20,937 nucleotides of DNA from DATATB01 sp036268995 (GCA_036268995.1 DATATB010000194.1:1-20937), one strand, 5' to 3'. Positions 6,507 to 15,563 are shown, counted from the stretch's first letter. Numbers and translations: made by a program. Notes: generated by a model not told the origin, from the sequence alone.

Positions 6507-9500
6507 ATGCCGACCGAAGTCTTGACTTGGGAAAATCTCCAGCGACTTCCCTTGCCGCTTGCGCAGCTTTGCCGACGAGCGCAGAATGCCAAAGACGCGC
6601 GCGGCCGGCACGACAGCGTCTTTTACCTGTTCGAAGCCGGCGTCAAACTCGGCGCCGCAGCGCACGTCCAGGCATATCTTGCGGAAATCGAAGCAGGCGA
6701 CGAGCGCCGCTCGGCGCTTTCGGGTCTCGTCGCCCACTTGGCGCTGCCTTCGCTCGGGCATTGGTTGGCGATCCTGCGCGAACTGGCTCGATACTTCAGC
6801 CAACGCGCCGACCAAGCCACCCATCCGCTGGGCCACGTGTGGCAGCAAATCGCGACACCCCGCCGCGACCTGCCGGCCGTTCTGGCCCTGTATTGCCGGA
6901 TCAAGAATGGGCCCGACGGTGACGTCGCGAGCGCTAAAAGCTGCTCGCTGTTGCAACTGTTTGAAGCCATGGTGCAGTACCGCAACGCGGTGTTCGGCCA
7001 TGGCGGCCCGCGGTTTGATTCGTTCTTCGCGGGTGAGATGGGACCGCTTTTGTTTCCAGCCGCCAACGAGGTGATCGCGGACGGCGTGTTGAATCTCACC
7101 GGGCCACGCGGCACGCGGCTCGTCCATCTCGGCGAGGTGCGCCCGTTGTCAGACGCAACGAAGGAGGTGGCGGTCCGCGAGTTAGTCGGCATCGACGGCT
7201 GGCCAGCTCCGCCCCTGCTGCTGGCCGCGGACGAGGCTGCCCGTCTAACTTCCAACCAGGTGGCAATTCTGTGGCCGGGCCACAAGCTGCCGCTCCCATT
7301 GGGGCCGCTGCTGACGTTCCGCCAGGGGGAACTAGCCGACGAGGTCTTGTTTCTCAATCGCGATAAGAATGGACGCGCCGTCGAATACCTTAGCTACCTG
7401 TCGGGTAAGACTGAGCGTGAGCTATCTACGGCACCAGCACTGACGAGCATGCTGGCTCGTCTGGTCGGCCATGCGCTGACGACCGACGATCTGGAGGAGA
7501 TTACCAGTGAAACAGCGGCCTTGAGCGGCGGATCCGAGGCGGCCCCGCAACTTCGTCCGGGCCGCACGCGTGGAGATTTCGAGCTGCTCAGCGAGTTGGG
7601 GCGCGGCGCAGTGGGCGTCGTCTACCTGGCTCGTCAACTGTCGCTCGGCCGGCTGGTAGCGTTGAAAATGCTCGCCCCGGACATGGCGGGCGATGAACAG
7701 GCTTTGTTGCGATTTCGTCGTGAAATCCGCGCGCTGGGGCGCTGCGATCATCCCAACGTCGTCAAAGTGCTGACCAGCGGCACGATGCCCGACGGTCAGC
7801 TCTATTACGCAATGGAATACGTGCCGGGATGCGACCTGGAGCAAATCTGGCGCGAACTGATCGACGAGCGTCTGGGCAACGACGCTACGGCATTGGGCAG
7901 CAGCACTTGGAGTAGCGCGGTACTGACGGCAAGCGGCAAAGGGCGGCAACTGCTGCTGGCGCGTCGCCGCACTTCGATGCGCCCCTCGGCGGCCGACACA
8001 GCCGGTGGTGGCTCGGCAACCGGCGAAGCGCTCGACCGGCCGCTCGATGCACCGATTGACGAAGCGGTGGCGACCGTCGCCACAGTCAACGATGACGACG
8101 GGGCACCCGACAACGATCTGCTCCCACTTCCTGCCTTGCCGGCACTGACCTCGATCGAGGACGATCCCGGAGGCTACCAGCGACGGGTTGCCACGATCAT
8201 TCGCGATGCTGCGGTGGCGCTGGACGTGATCCACGAACAGGGCATCACCCATCGCGATGTCAAGCCGGCGAATCTGATGCTCACAGCCGACGGCTCGCGC
8301 GTTGTGCTCATGGATTTCGGATTGGCCAAGGGGACCAATCTCTCGATGGCGGCGACGCGCTCGGCTGGATTTGCCGGAACGCTGCGTTATGCCGCGCCCG
8401 AACAACTCGCAGCCGAGCGCATGTCGATCGGTCCGCCGGTCGACATCCGCGCGTTGGGCGTCGTAATGTGGGAGCTGTTGACCCGGTGTCGGCTGTTTGC
8501 CGACGCGCAAGACGAGGCCCAGCTCGCGCAATGGATCTTTTCGCATGACGTACCTCGCCTGCGCAGCATCGATCGCGGCCTCGACCCGGACCTCGAAGCG
8601 ATCGTTGCGCGAGCGACGGAACGTGCCGCGAGCGACCGCATCACCTCGGCGCGCACGCTAGCGGAGTATCTTGACTTGTACTTGAGTGGCAGCCCATTGC
8701 CGATCCGCGTGCCACCGCCGCGCGAAATGCTGCGCCGCTGGATTCGCGAGAACCGCCAGCAATTTCTCACGGCCGTGAGCGCGTGTCTGGCCCTGGTCGT
8801 GATGCTCGTTGTCGCGTTCGTCATGATCACGCACGCCTGGCGCGATGCGCTGTCGGCCAAAGTGCGTGAACGCGAAGCCCGGCAGGTTGCCGAGCAGTCG
8901 CTGTATGTGGCGGACATGAATCTGGCACAGCGGGCGTGGGAGCGGCACGACACGGCCGGAGAATTGGAGCTGCTGCGCAGGCATCTGCCACAACCCGGCG
9001 AGCCCGATCTGCGCGACTTCGGTTGGTACTACTTGTGGCGCATCTGTCATGAGGAGCCGCGCCTGTTGGGACATTCCGGGCCGGTTAAGGCGGTGGCGTT
9101 TTGTCCAGGCACTCACCTGCTCGCCTCGGCCAGCTTCGATCGTACGGTGCGGCTGTGGGACGTCGCGGCCAGGCAGCTTGTGGCAACACTCGATGGTCCG
9201 ACGGCGCCGTTGTTTTGCGTCGCGTTTTCCAAAGATGGGCGGCTGGTTGCCACCGGCGGCGGCGATCGCAAGGTGCGGGTGTGGGACGTCGGCAAACGGA
9301 AACTGCAATTCGAACTGCTGCAGGACGACGTGATCACGGCTGCAAGCTTTTCGCCCGATGGCCGGACGCTCGCCACCGGAGGCGACGACAACCGCGTCTG
9401 GCTTTGGGACATCGACTCGCGCAGCGTTCGACAAAAACTGACGGGCCACACTGAACACGTCCACAGCGTAGCGTTTTCTCCCGACGGCTCGCTGCTAGCC

Positions 9501-10937
9501 TCGGGCAGCGGCGACGGTTCGGTCCGCTTGTGGAATCCGAGCGACGGTGCACTGGTCAAGGAACTCAAGGGCTTGGTGCCGGATATCTTTCCGGTCGCTT
9601 TTTCGCCCGACGGGCGCCTGCTTGCCGCCGGAACGACCGACAAATCGGTGCTCGTGTGGCAGTTGCCCGAAGGCCAGCGAACTGCCACGCTGGGGGGACA
9701 CCTCGATCGGGTCGAAACACTCGCTTTTTCGCCCGACGGCCAGCTGCTCGCCAGCGCCGACGGCGGTGGGCTGGTCATTTTCTGGCGACGCGATGCGTCA
9801 TCGGCGGCATGGTCCAAAGCCAACGAACTCCGCGCTCACGCCGGCTCGATTTACAGTGTGGCGTTCTCCAACGATGGGAGGACGCTGGCGACCGGCGGCG
9901 GCGACGCTACCATCAGACTGATTGACGTTGCCCATGCTGCGCCGGACGACGCGGAACATACCACGCGTCCCACTGTGCTGGCCGACTTTGACTCGTCGGT
10001 CAACGCCGTCGCATTCAACCCGAAGTCTGCATTACTTGCAGCCGGAACGGAAAACGGCGCCGTGCTCATTCATGATTACAAGCGAGGTACGCTACGAGCC
10101 ACGCTCAAAGGCAATCCACATGCCGGCGCCGTCAACGCACTGGCCATCTCGCAAAAAGGCCATTGGTTGGCGGTTGGCCGCGGTGTTTGGGATTTATCCG
10201 GCCAGGTCGAACTGTGGCAGCTCGACGGTGAACCCAAGAATTGGAAGCAAGTTCCGACCGCCATTTCGTGCCGCAATACGGTGACGTCGCTGGCGTTTTC
10301 TCCCGACGATCAAACGCTGGCCGTCGCGGGTTTCGAACACGAGGCTGCGCTTTGGGACGTTGCTGCGAGCCCGCACAGGCTCTCGCATCAACTTGTCGGC
10401 CACACACACTGGATCAACGCCATCGCCTATTCGCCCGACGGCAAAACCCTGGCCACGGCCAGCCAGGATTATTCGATCCGGCTGTGGAACGCCGCGACGG
10501 GCGAGTCGCTGCGCACGATTCCGCACTCGGGGATGGTTCGCAGCGTCGCCTTTTCGCCGGTCGATCACAACCTGCTGGCAGCCGGCGACTGGGATTGGAC
10601 CGTCCGGCTACTTGATTCGCGCGGTCTGGCTTCAGATCGCGTACTCAAGGGACATCGCGGTGCGGTTAATAGCGTGGTCTTTTCGCCCAGTGGCAAGGTT
10701 CTCACCTCCGGGAGCGTCGATGGCACGGTGAAGCTATGGCAAGTAGAACTCGGGCAAGAGCTGATCACGCTTGGCGAGCTGTCAAGCACGAGCGACTCGG
10801 CGCTCGACGGAAGCGACCGTCGGCAGATTCATGCCGTCGCCTTTGACTGGCTCGGACGCACCTTGGCCGGTGCCTCAGGCGACAACCGCGTGAGGATATG
10901 GTGGTACGAAGTCCCGGATCGTGAAGACGGGCAGTAG
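6507..10937 (+). CDS. Membrane Ser/Thr protein kinase with 14 WD40 units
   Basis: The 1476-residue protein starts at an ATG preceded by GGGGGAA. Residues 1-350 form a region of unknown fold containing YRNAVFGHGG (R159 to H165). The kinase domain runs from about 357: glycine loop GRGAVGVVY, Lys387 in LVALKML, hinge YAMEYV, HRDVKPAN (His582, Arg583, Asp584), DFG at 603-605, and APEQ. Between hinge and catalytic loop it has an insert of about 100 residues, low in complexity and acidic (TVNDDDGAPDNDLL). A membrane helix lies at about 752-778. From about 851 I count 14 WD40 units with typical VAFSPDG...LATGG...VRLWD repeats, enough for two seven-bladed propellers, probably outside the membrane. 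This is a family typical of planctomycetes, presumably for signalling. Substrates are unknown. Confidence 0.92.
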   Translation: MPTEVLTWENLQRLPLPLAQLCRRAQNAKDARGRHDSVFYLFEAGVKLGAAAHVQAYLAEIEAGDERRSALSGLVAHLALPSLGHWLAILRELARYFSQRADQATHPLGHVWQQIATPRRDLPAVLALYCRIKNGPDGDVASAKSCSLLQLFEAMVQYRNAVFGHGGPRFDSFFAGEMGPLLFPAANEVIADGVLNLTGPRGTRLVHLGEVRPLSDATKEVAVRELVGIDGWPAPPLLLAADEAARLTSNQVAILWPGHKLPLPLGPLLTFRQGELADEVLFLNRDKNGRAVEYLSYLSGKTERELSTAPALTSMLARLVGHALTTDDLEEITSETAALSGGSEAAPQLRPGRTRGDFELLSELGRGAVGVVYLARQLSLGRLVALKMLAPDMAGDEQALLRFRREIRALGRCDHPNVVKVLTSGTMPDGQLYYAMEYVPGCDLEQIWRELIDERLGNDATALGSSTWSSAVLTASGKGRQLLLARRRTSMRPSAADTAGGGSATGEALDRPLDAPIDEAVATVATVNDDDGAPDNDLLPLPALPALTSIEDDPGGYQRRVATIIRDAAVALDVIHEQGITHRDVKPANLMLTADGSRVVLMDFGLAKGTNLSMAATRSAGFAGTLRYAAPEQLAAERMSIGPPVDIRALGVVMWELLTRCRLFADAQDEAQLAQWIFSHDVPRLRSIDRGLDPDLEAIVARATERAASDRITSARTLAEYLDLYLSGSPLPIRVPPPREMLRRWIRENRQQFLTAVSACLALVVMLVVAFVMITHAWRDALSAKVREREARQVAEQSLYVADMNLAQRAWERHDTAGELELLRRHLPQPGEPDLRDFGWYYLWRICHEEPRLLGHSGPVKAVAFCPGTHLLASASFDRTVRLWDVAARQLVATLDGPTAPLFCVAFSKDGRLVATGGGDRKVRVWDVGKRKLQFELLQDDVITAASFSPDGRTLATGGDDNRVWLWDIDSRSVRQKLTGHTEHVHSVAFSPDGSLLASGSGDGSVRLWNPSDGALVKELKGLVPDIFPVAFSPDGRLLAAGTTDKSVLVWQLPEGQRTATLGGHLDRVETLAFSPDGQLLASADGGGLVIFWRRDASSAAWSKANELRAHAGSIYSVAFSNDGRTLATGGGDATIRLIDVAHAAPDDAEHTTRPTVLADFDSSVNAVAFNPKSALLAAGTENGAVLIHDYKRGTLRATLKGNPHAGAVNALAISQKGHWLAVGRGVWDLSGQVELWQLDGEPKNWKQVPTAISCRNTVTSLAFSPDDQTLAVAGFEHEAALWDVAASPHRLSHQLVGHTHWINAIAYSPDGKTLATASQDYSIRLWNAATGESLRTIPHSGMVRSVAFSPVDHNLLAAGDWDWTVRLLDSRGLASDRVLKGHRGAVNSVVFSPSGKVLTSGSVDGTVKLWQVELGQELITLGELSSTSDSALDGSDRRQIHAVAFDWLGRTLAGASGDNRVRIWWYEVPDREDGQ

Positions 10938-11455
10938 GTTACGGCAGCGCATCCCGTTGTTTCGCCGCTCGCTAGCAGCTTGGCAACCCGCCGCTTCTGG
11001 CGACCAAGCGATCGGAACCAATCCGCCACATCGATCCTGGCAGCCGCTATCTCGGCCGGGCCAGCCCGCCGATCCTCAACCAGGATCTCCCGCCACTCGC
11101 CAGTGGCTTCATCGAACTTTTCAAGCCTCCCCAGCATGATCCCCTTGGCACGCTGGGCGTGCCGCGAGCTGACGTCGCGGATGTTCAGCTTGGCGCCGAC
11201 GCGCCGGCCACAACGCACCTGGCGGATTGCGTACATGGCCAGCGGCGTGGGATGGGCGACCTGTTCCTTCCCACGCTCGACCAGACCTTGGTAAGCGCAA
11301 AAAGCATTGGCAACCACTTCGGCGATCAATTCCTCGCGGAGTTCGGGGTTGGTAGACCGGAATGACCGGCGGGCGTACGCGCGGATTGCCGGCAGCATGG
11401 CCTCAAATCTGGCATGAGTTGTGGCACGGGAACGGCGTTTCGCAATCGCAATCAT
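10938..11455 (-). pseudogene. Truncated sigma-factor-like gene, C-terminal HTH lost
   Basis: The ATG at 11455 follows GGAG by about 8 nt. The product resembles a sigma-like family I associate with planctomycetes: FEAMLPAIRAYARRSFRS, then ELREELIAEVVANAFCAYQG, GRRVGAKLNIRDVSS, ILVEDRRAGPAEIAAARIDV, and KRRVAKLLASGETTG (to residue 168). In intact relatives the last motif leads into a helix-turn-helix. Here that similarity stops near 10940-10952, and the frame runs on antisense into the end of the kinase gene with unrelated residues until a stop at 10829. The kinase stop codon is at 10935-10937. The gene therefore appears cut by a rearrangement. It may still be translated (208 codons), but without a DNA-binding tail. 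Confidence 0.65.
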
Positions 11456-11964
11456 CGGGCGATCTCCATGTGGGTAGAGACCGCCCCTGCGCGGGGCGGT
11501 CGTGTGGTGGACACAACCGCCCCGCGGAAGCGAGGCAGGACGAGGAATTCGGCAATTTTTCAGCCGAAAGTGGGACCTGCCAGAGCTATGGCGGGGCGCT
11601 TATACGATATGCCCGGTTTTTGAGCGAAATTCAGGTGTACGGCCGTCGGGTTGGACAGGTGTGTCCAGGCAACCGGCTATGTTGCGTACGCGGGGCGGAC
11701 GTGAGATGCGGAGCCTACCAGGGCCCGCCTCGATGGTCCGCGACACTTCGCGGCAACGTCGAGCGATTTGAATCGAGTTCAGCAGAAGTTTCTTGTGCGA
11801 GGCCAGACGGACGGGGTAGCTTATGGGCTCGCGCGACACCGCGTAGGGGGCCACGTTACTTTTACCAGCTTTGAGCGGCCGGTGCGTTAAAACGGGTCTC
11901 CCAACATCTAACATGCGCATCGCCCTAGTAATCAGTTCTTGACAGAGGGCCGCGCCGTCAATCC
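11456..11964. other. Gene-free divergent region between sigma-like gene and cas3
   Basis: About 500 bp without a convincing gene; frames crossing it lack ribosome sites and family patterns. It must hold the cas operon promoter. It contains a three-arm hairpin (11479-11523), a motif shared with 4768-4786, and a small perfect hairpin TGGACA-GGTG-TGTCCA at about 11653-11668. I could not identify a clear sigma-70 promoter: a TTGACA at 11939-11944 has no fitting -10 before the cas3 ATG. Confidence 0.55.
11479..11523. promoter_or_regulatory. Three-arm, mutually exclusive hairpin
   Basis: Arm A ACCGCCCC (11480-11487), arm B GGGGCGGT (11493-11500) and arm C ACCGCCCC (11516-11523) are present. B pairs perfectly with A (9 bp with the flanking G-C, 5-nt loop) or with C (8 bp plus an inner GTGT/ACAC after one mismatch). 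Only one pairing can form at a time. On the minus strand it would lie in the leader of the sigma-like gene, 24-68 nt before its start. An attenuator-like switch or a tandem protein site is possible; no function is shown. Confidence 0.45.
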
Positions 11965-14781
11965 ATGACCAACCCAAACGCACTGGCATTCGGCACGGCT
12001 TTCGAGTCCCTCACGGGTCATGCTCCATTTCCTTGGCAAGAATGCCTATTTGGACGATTCGTTGAAGGGGATTTTCCGACGGCGTGCGACATTCCAACCG
12101 GCTTGGGCAAGACATCCGTCGTCGCGGTCTGGCTAATCGCGCTGGCCAGCCTTCCGGACAAACTCCCGCGACGGTTGGTCTATGTTGTCAATCGACGCAC
12201 GGTCGTTGATCAGACGACCGTTGAAGTGAGGAAGTTACGCGACAAGATTCTTAACGCTGGCCTGCAGGATCGCTTGAGCCGACTATGCGCGATTCCGCTA
12301 GCGAACAACGAACCCGCCCTTGCCATCAGCACGCTACGCGGTCAATTCGCTGATAATCGCGAGTGGCTGACCGATCCCGCGCGTCCGGCCGTCATCGTGG
12401 GCACGGTAGACATGATCGGAAGCCGGTTACTGTTCAGCGGATACCGGGCCGGATCGTGGCAGTTGGCTCGACACGCGGGACTCATGGGTCAAGATGCGCT
12501 GCTGGTCCACGATGAAGCGCACCTAGAGCCGTCGTTTCAGAAACTGATCAATTGGATCGACGAGCGGCAGAAGTTCGATAGCCCGCTCCGAAGATTACGG
12601 GTGATGGCGATGTCTGCCACCAGCCGCAGCGAACCCGGTCGAGGCATGCTGACCCTGAGCGACCAGGACCGGCAACACGCCGCCATTAAACAGCGCTTCA
12701 GCGACGTGCAAAAAGTTCTCAGTCTCTATGAACCTGACTCCAAGAAGTTGTTGGACCAACTCGTCGAGCTTGCCTGGCGACACGCCGGTGATCAGGTACG
12801 CGTCATCGTCTATGTCCGGCAGCCCGAAAGGGCTGGAAAAGTGCGAGACGCCCTGCTTGCGAAGCTCGGGGGGCAAACGGATGCGGCCGGCCGCGTGGCC
12901 CTCCTCACCGGCACGATTCGTGGCCACGAGCGCGACCATTTGCTCTCGCATCCGGCAGTGCATGGCTTGCTCCACTCGCACGACGACCGGGGGCAACGAA
13001 TTACCCCCTCGCATACGACTTGGATGGTCGCCACCAGCGCGGGCGAAGTGGGAGCCGACTTCGACGCCGATCACCTTGTTTGCGACCTGGCTCCCATTGA
13101 TTCGATGATCCAGCGCTTTGGCCGTGTAAATCGCCGTGGCGGCACGGGACGTGAAGCGCGTATCGACGTTGTGCTCGACCGTCCAGAGGCAAATGTACGG
13201 AAAAATGGCAGCGCGAAGAACTTGTCCGAACTCGATCAGGCCCGGCTCACAACGGCTGACCTGCTGGCAAAGTTGCCGCAAATCGAAGCGGAAATGGATA
13301 CCGCGACAAACGCAATGCCCCTCCACAAGGCCTCGCCCGAGGCACTGCGAAATTTGGCCAGCTCAAGATCTCATGAGTACGCCAAGGCCTGTTCCCCCGA
13401 ACCGCCGTTTGATACGCCGCACGATGTCGTGCTCGATGCCTGGTCGCTGACCAGCATCCAAGACGACTGGACGCTGTGTCACGACGTGCATCCCTACCTG
13501 CACGGCCTGGACGATCAGGCGCCGGAAACGATCGTCGCCTGGCGAACCGAGCTCGCCGAATTGCCGAACGATGCGGACACTTCCCCAGAGGACATCGAAG
13601 AAACCATGCGCGATGTGCTACGGCACTATCCGTTGCGCCCGGTGGAGTTACTGCGGGAAAAGTCCCTGCACGTGGCCGAGTTGCTCGTCGCAGCCCGCGA
13701 GCGCGAGCCGAAGGCCTGGATCGTGCTTCTCCATCAACGATTCTTATCTTCGCTACGGCTGGAAAACCTGAAAGGCGATGCCAAGGCAATCGCACCACAA
13801 CTGTACTACCGGACGGTGCTCCTGCCCCCTTCGCTCGGTGGTCTGAACACCGCGGGCATGCTTGAAGAGCCGGACGCGAGAGCCCGCCAGGTTGCCGCCG
13901 TCCGCGATGTGGCCGACTTGGCCCCGTCGGTTAACGGCGTTGCCCAGCCACTGGTCCGCCGACGCGTGGTGCTCACCCGCGACGATGATAATCAATGGCG
14001 CGATCACATCCTGTCTCGCGAAGGCCCCGCCGACATCTCATCCGACGATGAATCCGCCCCAACCTATCCCAAGTGGACCGTGGCGCGCGATGCCCTGGCG
14101 CAGAAGTTTAACATGGCCTATGAGGCCCAATGCCTCTTGGCGAACGACGATGCCGGGCCGACCGACAGACTGTTGTTTTTCCAGGCTCGGCAGGCGTCAC
14201 AGGCGACCGGCGCGATCCAGCGAGTGACGATTGAGGATCACAACGCGGCGGTTGAAATGATCGTCGTCGATATTCAGCAACGCCTCCAACTGCCTTCGCC
14301 GCTCGATCGGGCGTTTCAAGCCGCCGGCAGCGCTCACGACCTGGGCAAGGCTGACCGGCGCTGGCAAGAAGCGATCGGTAATGGTGATGGACAAGACCGG
14401 CTCGCCAAGTCATGTGGTCATGGGTTCAATTGGCGGGCGTTGAGCGGCTATCGTCACGAGTTCGGCTCGCTCCGGGCCGTCGTCCAAAAACTTCCCGACG
14501 ACGAGGCCCGCGACCTGGTGTTGCATCTCATTGCAACTCATCATGGGCGAGGCCGGCCGCATTTTGAGGCGCCCGCGATGGCCGACGAACATGGGTTGTC
14601 GGACAATCTTCACGGCCTGCTCCAGCCGGCTGAGGTCGCGCGACGCTTCGCCCGCCTCCAGCGCCGCTACGGCCACTGGGGGCTCGCCTGGCTGGAGACG
14701 ATCCTGATGGCGGCCGACGCCGCCGGTTCGCAATTGCCCGTCGAGGTCGCGGCCGACCAAGCCGAGGAGGACGAAGAATGA
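11965..14781 (+). CDS. cas3: Type I-G Cas3 helicase-nuclease (HD domain C-terminal)
   Basis: The 938-residue protein is the effector nuclease recruited by the crRNA complex to unwind and degrade target DNA. The helicase comes first: FPWQ and DIPTGLGKTS (Walker A, Lys49), DEAH (183-186), the motif III MAMSATS, a second RecA-like part and QRFGRVNRRGG (383-393, motif VI). The HD nuclease lies at the C-terminus from about 745: H791-D792 in AAGSAHDLGKADRRWQ, GYRHEF, and ATHHGRGRP (H859, H860). Helicase-HD order is characteristic of the I-U/I-G subtype. No good ribosome site precedes the ATG, but the N-terminus (ALTGHAPFPWQ-like) supports a start close to it. The stop overlaps the csb3 ATG by 4 bp (ATGA). 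Confidence 0.95.
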   Translation: MTNPNALAFGTAFESLTGHAPFPWQECLFGRFVEGDFPTACDIPTGLGKTSVVAVWLIALASLPDKLPRRLVYVVNRRTVVDQTTVEVRKLRDKILNAGLQDRLSRLCAIPLANNEPALAISTLRGQFADNREWLTDPARPAVIVGTVDMIGSRLLFSGYRAGSWQLARHAGLMGQDALLVHDEAHLEPSFQKLINWIDERQKFDSPLRRLRVMAMSATSRSEPGRGMLTLSDQDRQHAAIKQRFSDVQKVLSLYEPDSKKLLDQLVELAWRHAGDQVRVIVYVRQPERAGKVRDALLAKLGGQTDAAGRVALLTGTIRGHERDHLLSHPAVHGLLHSHDDRGQRITPSHTTWMVATSAGEVGADFDADHLVCDLAPIDSMIQRFGRVNRRGGTGREARIDVVLDRPEANVRKNGSAKNLSELDQARLTTADLLAKLPQIEAEMDTATNAMPLHKASPEALRNLASSRSHEYAKACSPEPPFDTPHDVVLDAWSLTSIQDDWTLCHDVHPYLHGLDDQAPETIVAWRTELAELPNDADTSPEDIEETMRDVLRHYPLRPVELLREKSLHVAELLVAAREREPKAWIVLLHQRFLSSLRLENLKGDAKAIAPQLYYRTVLLPPSLGGLNTAGMLEEPDARARQVAAVRDVADLAPSVNGVAQPLVRRRVVLTRDDDNQWRDHILSREGPADISSDDESAPTYPKWTVARDALAQKFNMAYEAQCLLANDDAGPTDRLLFFQARQASQATGAIQRVTIEDHNAAVEMIVVDIQQRLQLPSPLDRAFQAAGSAHDLGKADRRWQEAIGNGDGQDRLAKSCGHGFNWRALSGYRHEFGSLRAVVQKLPDDEARDLVLHLIATHHGRGRPHFEAPAMADEHGLSDNLHGLLQPAEVARRFARLQRRYGHWGLAWLETILMAADAAGSQLPVEVAADQAEEDEE

Positions 14782-15563
14782 GCGTCGCGGCATCGCCCAT
14801 CACGCTGGACGTCGATCTGACCAACCCCGGCCAGTTCCTCGCCTGCTGCGGCCTGTTTGAACTCGCCAGCCGAATGGACCCGGAAGCGGTTGCGTGGTTC
14901 GACGAATCGACGTTCAACGTCGACTGTTGTGCCGTGAATGTTCTTGAAAAGCTTCTTGTTTGTAATGTTCAACCAATCGGTTCTGCTAAGACGCCGTTAC
15001 TGAAGGAAAACGGAAAACCTCAGGAGTCACCCCCTATCCATTTCGGGGCACCGTTCAATCTCCTGCTTGATTGGTGGGACGATGACGATGCTGTTCAGGC
15101 CGGATTCAAGACATGGGCCGGAGGGCAAACCATTCTTGGATTCGTGAATGGCATGTTCGACCACGTAAGAAGGATGGGACAATTTGATCACGGTTTTCTG
15201 GTTCGCGCGCCAATCGCAATTGAAAAGCCTAAGCCCTTTTACTTCGACAGCCGCATTTCCAGGTTGACGTCGCTCGATCTGGGCTTCTCGGCCGAGAAGT
15301 TCACGACCGCTTTTTCACCAGCCGTTGAATTGCTCTCATTGATCGGCCTGCAGCGATTCCGTCCGAGTACGGTCGTCCAGCGCGAGCGCTACGCCTTCGC
15401 CATCTGGAAGGAGGCGTTGCCGATTTCCGTTGCCGCGGCGGTCGCGTCGGGTCTGATTCTGACATTGGTTGGGCGCCGCTATCAATTCCCGCTCGTGGTG
15501 CGCACGGGCGGCAAATACAAAGCCTTTGGTCCCGCCACGCTCGAAAGGAGCCCTCATGACTGA
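14778..15563 (+). CDS. csb3: Csb3-like protein (type I-G, Cas8 position)
   Basis: The 261-residue product begins with ITLDVDLTNPGQFLACCGLF. The NPGQF-ACCG-ELA type start is what I recall for Csb3, reported mainly in a subset of I-U/I-G loci. It probably serves as the Cas8-like subunit that binds the crRNA tag and senses the PAM (inference from position). Later segments include FGAPFNLLLDWWDDD, FYFDSRISRLTSLDLGFS and FSPAVELLSLIGLQRFRP. No csx17 gene, the usual I-G large subunit, is present. It overlaps cas3 by 4 bp and csb1 by 8 bp. GC falls to 40% around 14941-15000, from 67% at 14821-14880. Confidence 0.7.
   Translation: MSVAASPITLDVDLTNPGQFLACCGLFELASRMDPEAVAWFDESTFNVDCCAVNVLEKLLVCNVQPIGSAKTPLLKENGKPQESPPIHFGAPFNLLLDWWDDDDAVQAGFKTWAGGQTILGFVNGMFDHVRRMGQFDHGFLVRAPIAIEKPKPFYFDSRISRLTSLDLGFSAEKFTTAFSPAVELLSLIGLQRFRPSTVVQRERYAFAIWKEALPISVAAAVASGLILTLVGRRYQFPLVVRTGGKYKAFGPATLERSPHD
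15546..15550 (+). promoter_or_regulatory. Ribosome binding site of csb1
   Basis: GGAG (with AAAGGAG context) lies 5 nt before the ATG at 15556. It fixes the csb1 start inside the end of csb3, rather than at an in-frame start 29 codons earlier. Confidence 0.75.

Noticed and set aside
5931..7127. 398-codon minus-strand open frame opposite the small membrane gene, SRAP fragment and kinase start
   Set aside because: Arg-rich antisense shadow of GC-rich genes; no ribosome site or family pattern, and it crosses several plus-strand items.
7422..8546. 374-codon minus-strand open frame inside the kinase gene
   Set aside because: Antisense to clear kinase motifs; composition is that of a shadow frame.
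8658..9464. 268-codon minus-strand open frame opposite TM and WD40 part of the kinase
   Set aside because: Antisense shadow; repetitive pattern simply mirrors the WD40 repeats.
6507..10937. Kinase-WD40 gene as a CRISPR ancillary gene
   Set aside because: It is separated from cas3 by a truncated opposite-strand gene and 500 bp, and such kinases are widespread in planctomycetes without CRISPR.
10829..10937. Last 36 codons of the sigma-like frame as real protein
   Set aside because: They are antisense to the conserved last WD40 unit and unlike the HTH expected at this place.
11362..11874. 170-codon plus-strand frame in the region upstream of cas3
   Set aside because: Starts inside the sigma-like gene, has no ribosome site, odd residue make-up and no family pattern.
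11939..11944. TTGACA as a -35 box for cas3
   Set aside because: Seventeen bases downstream is already at the ATG, and no -10 hexamer is present.
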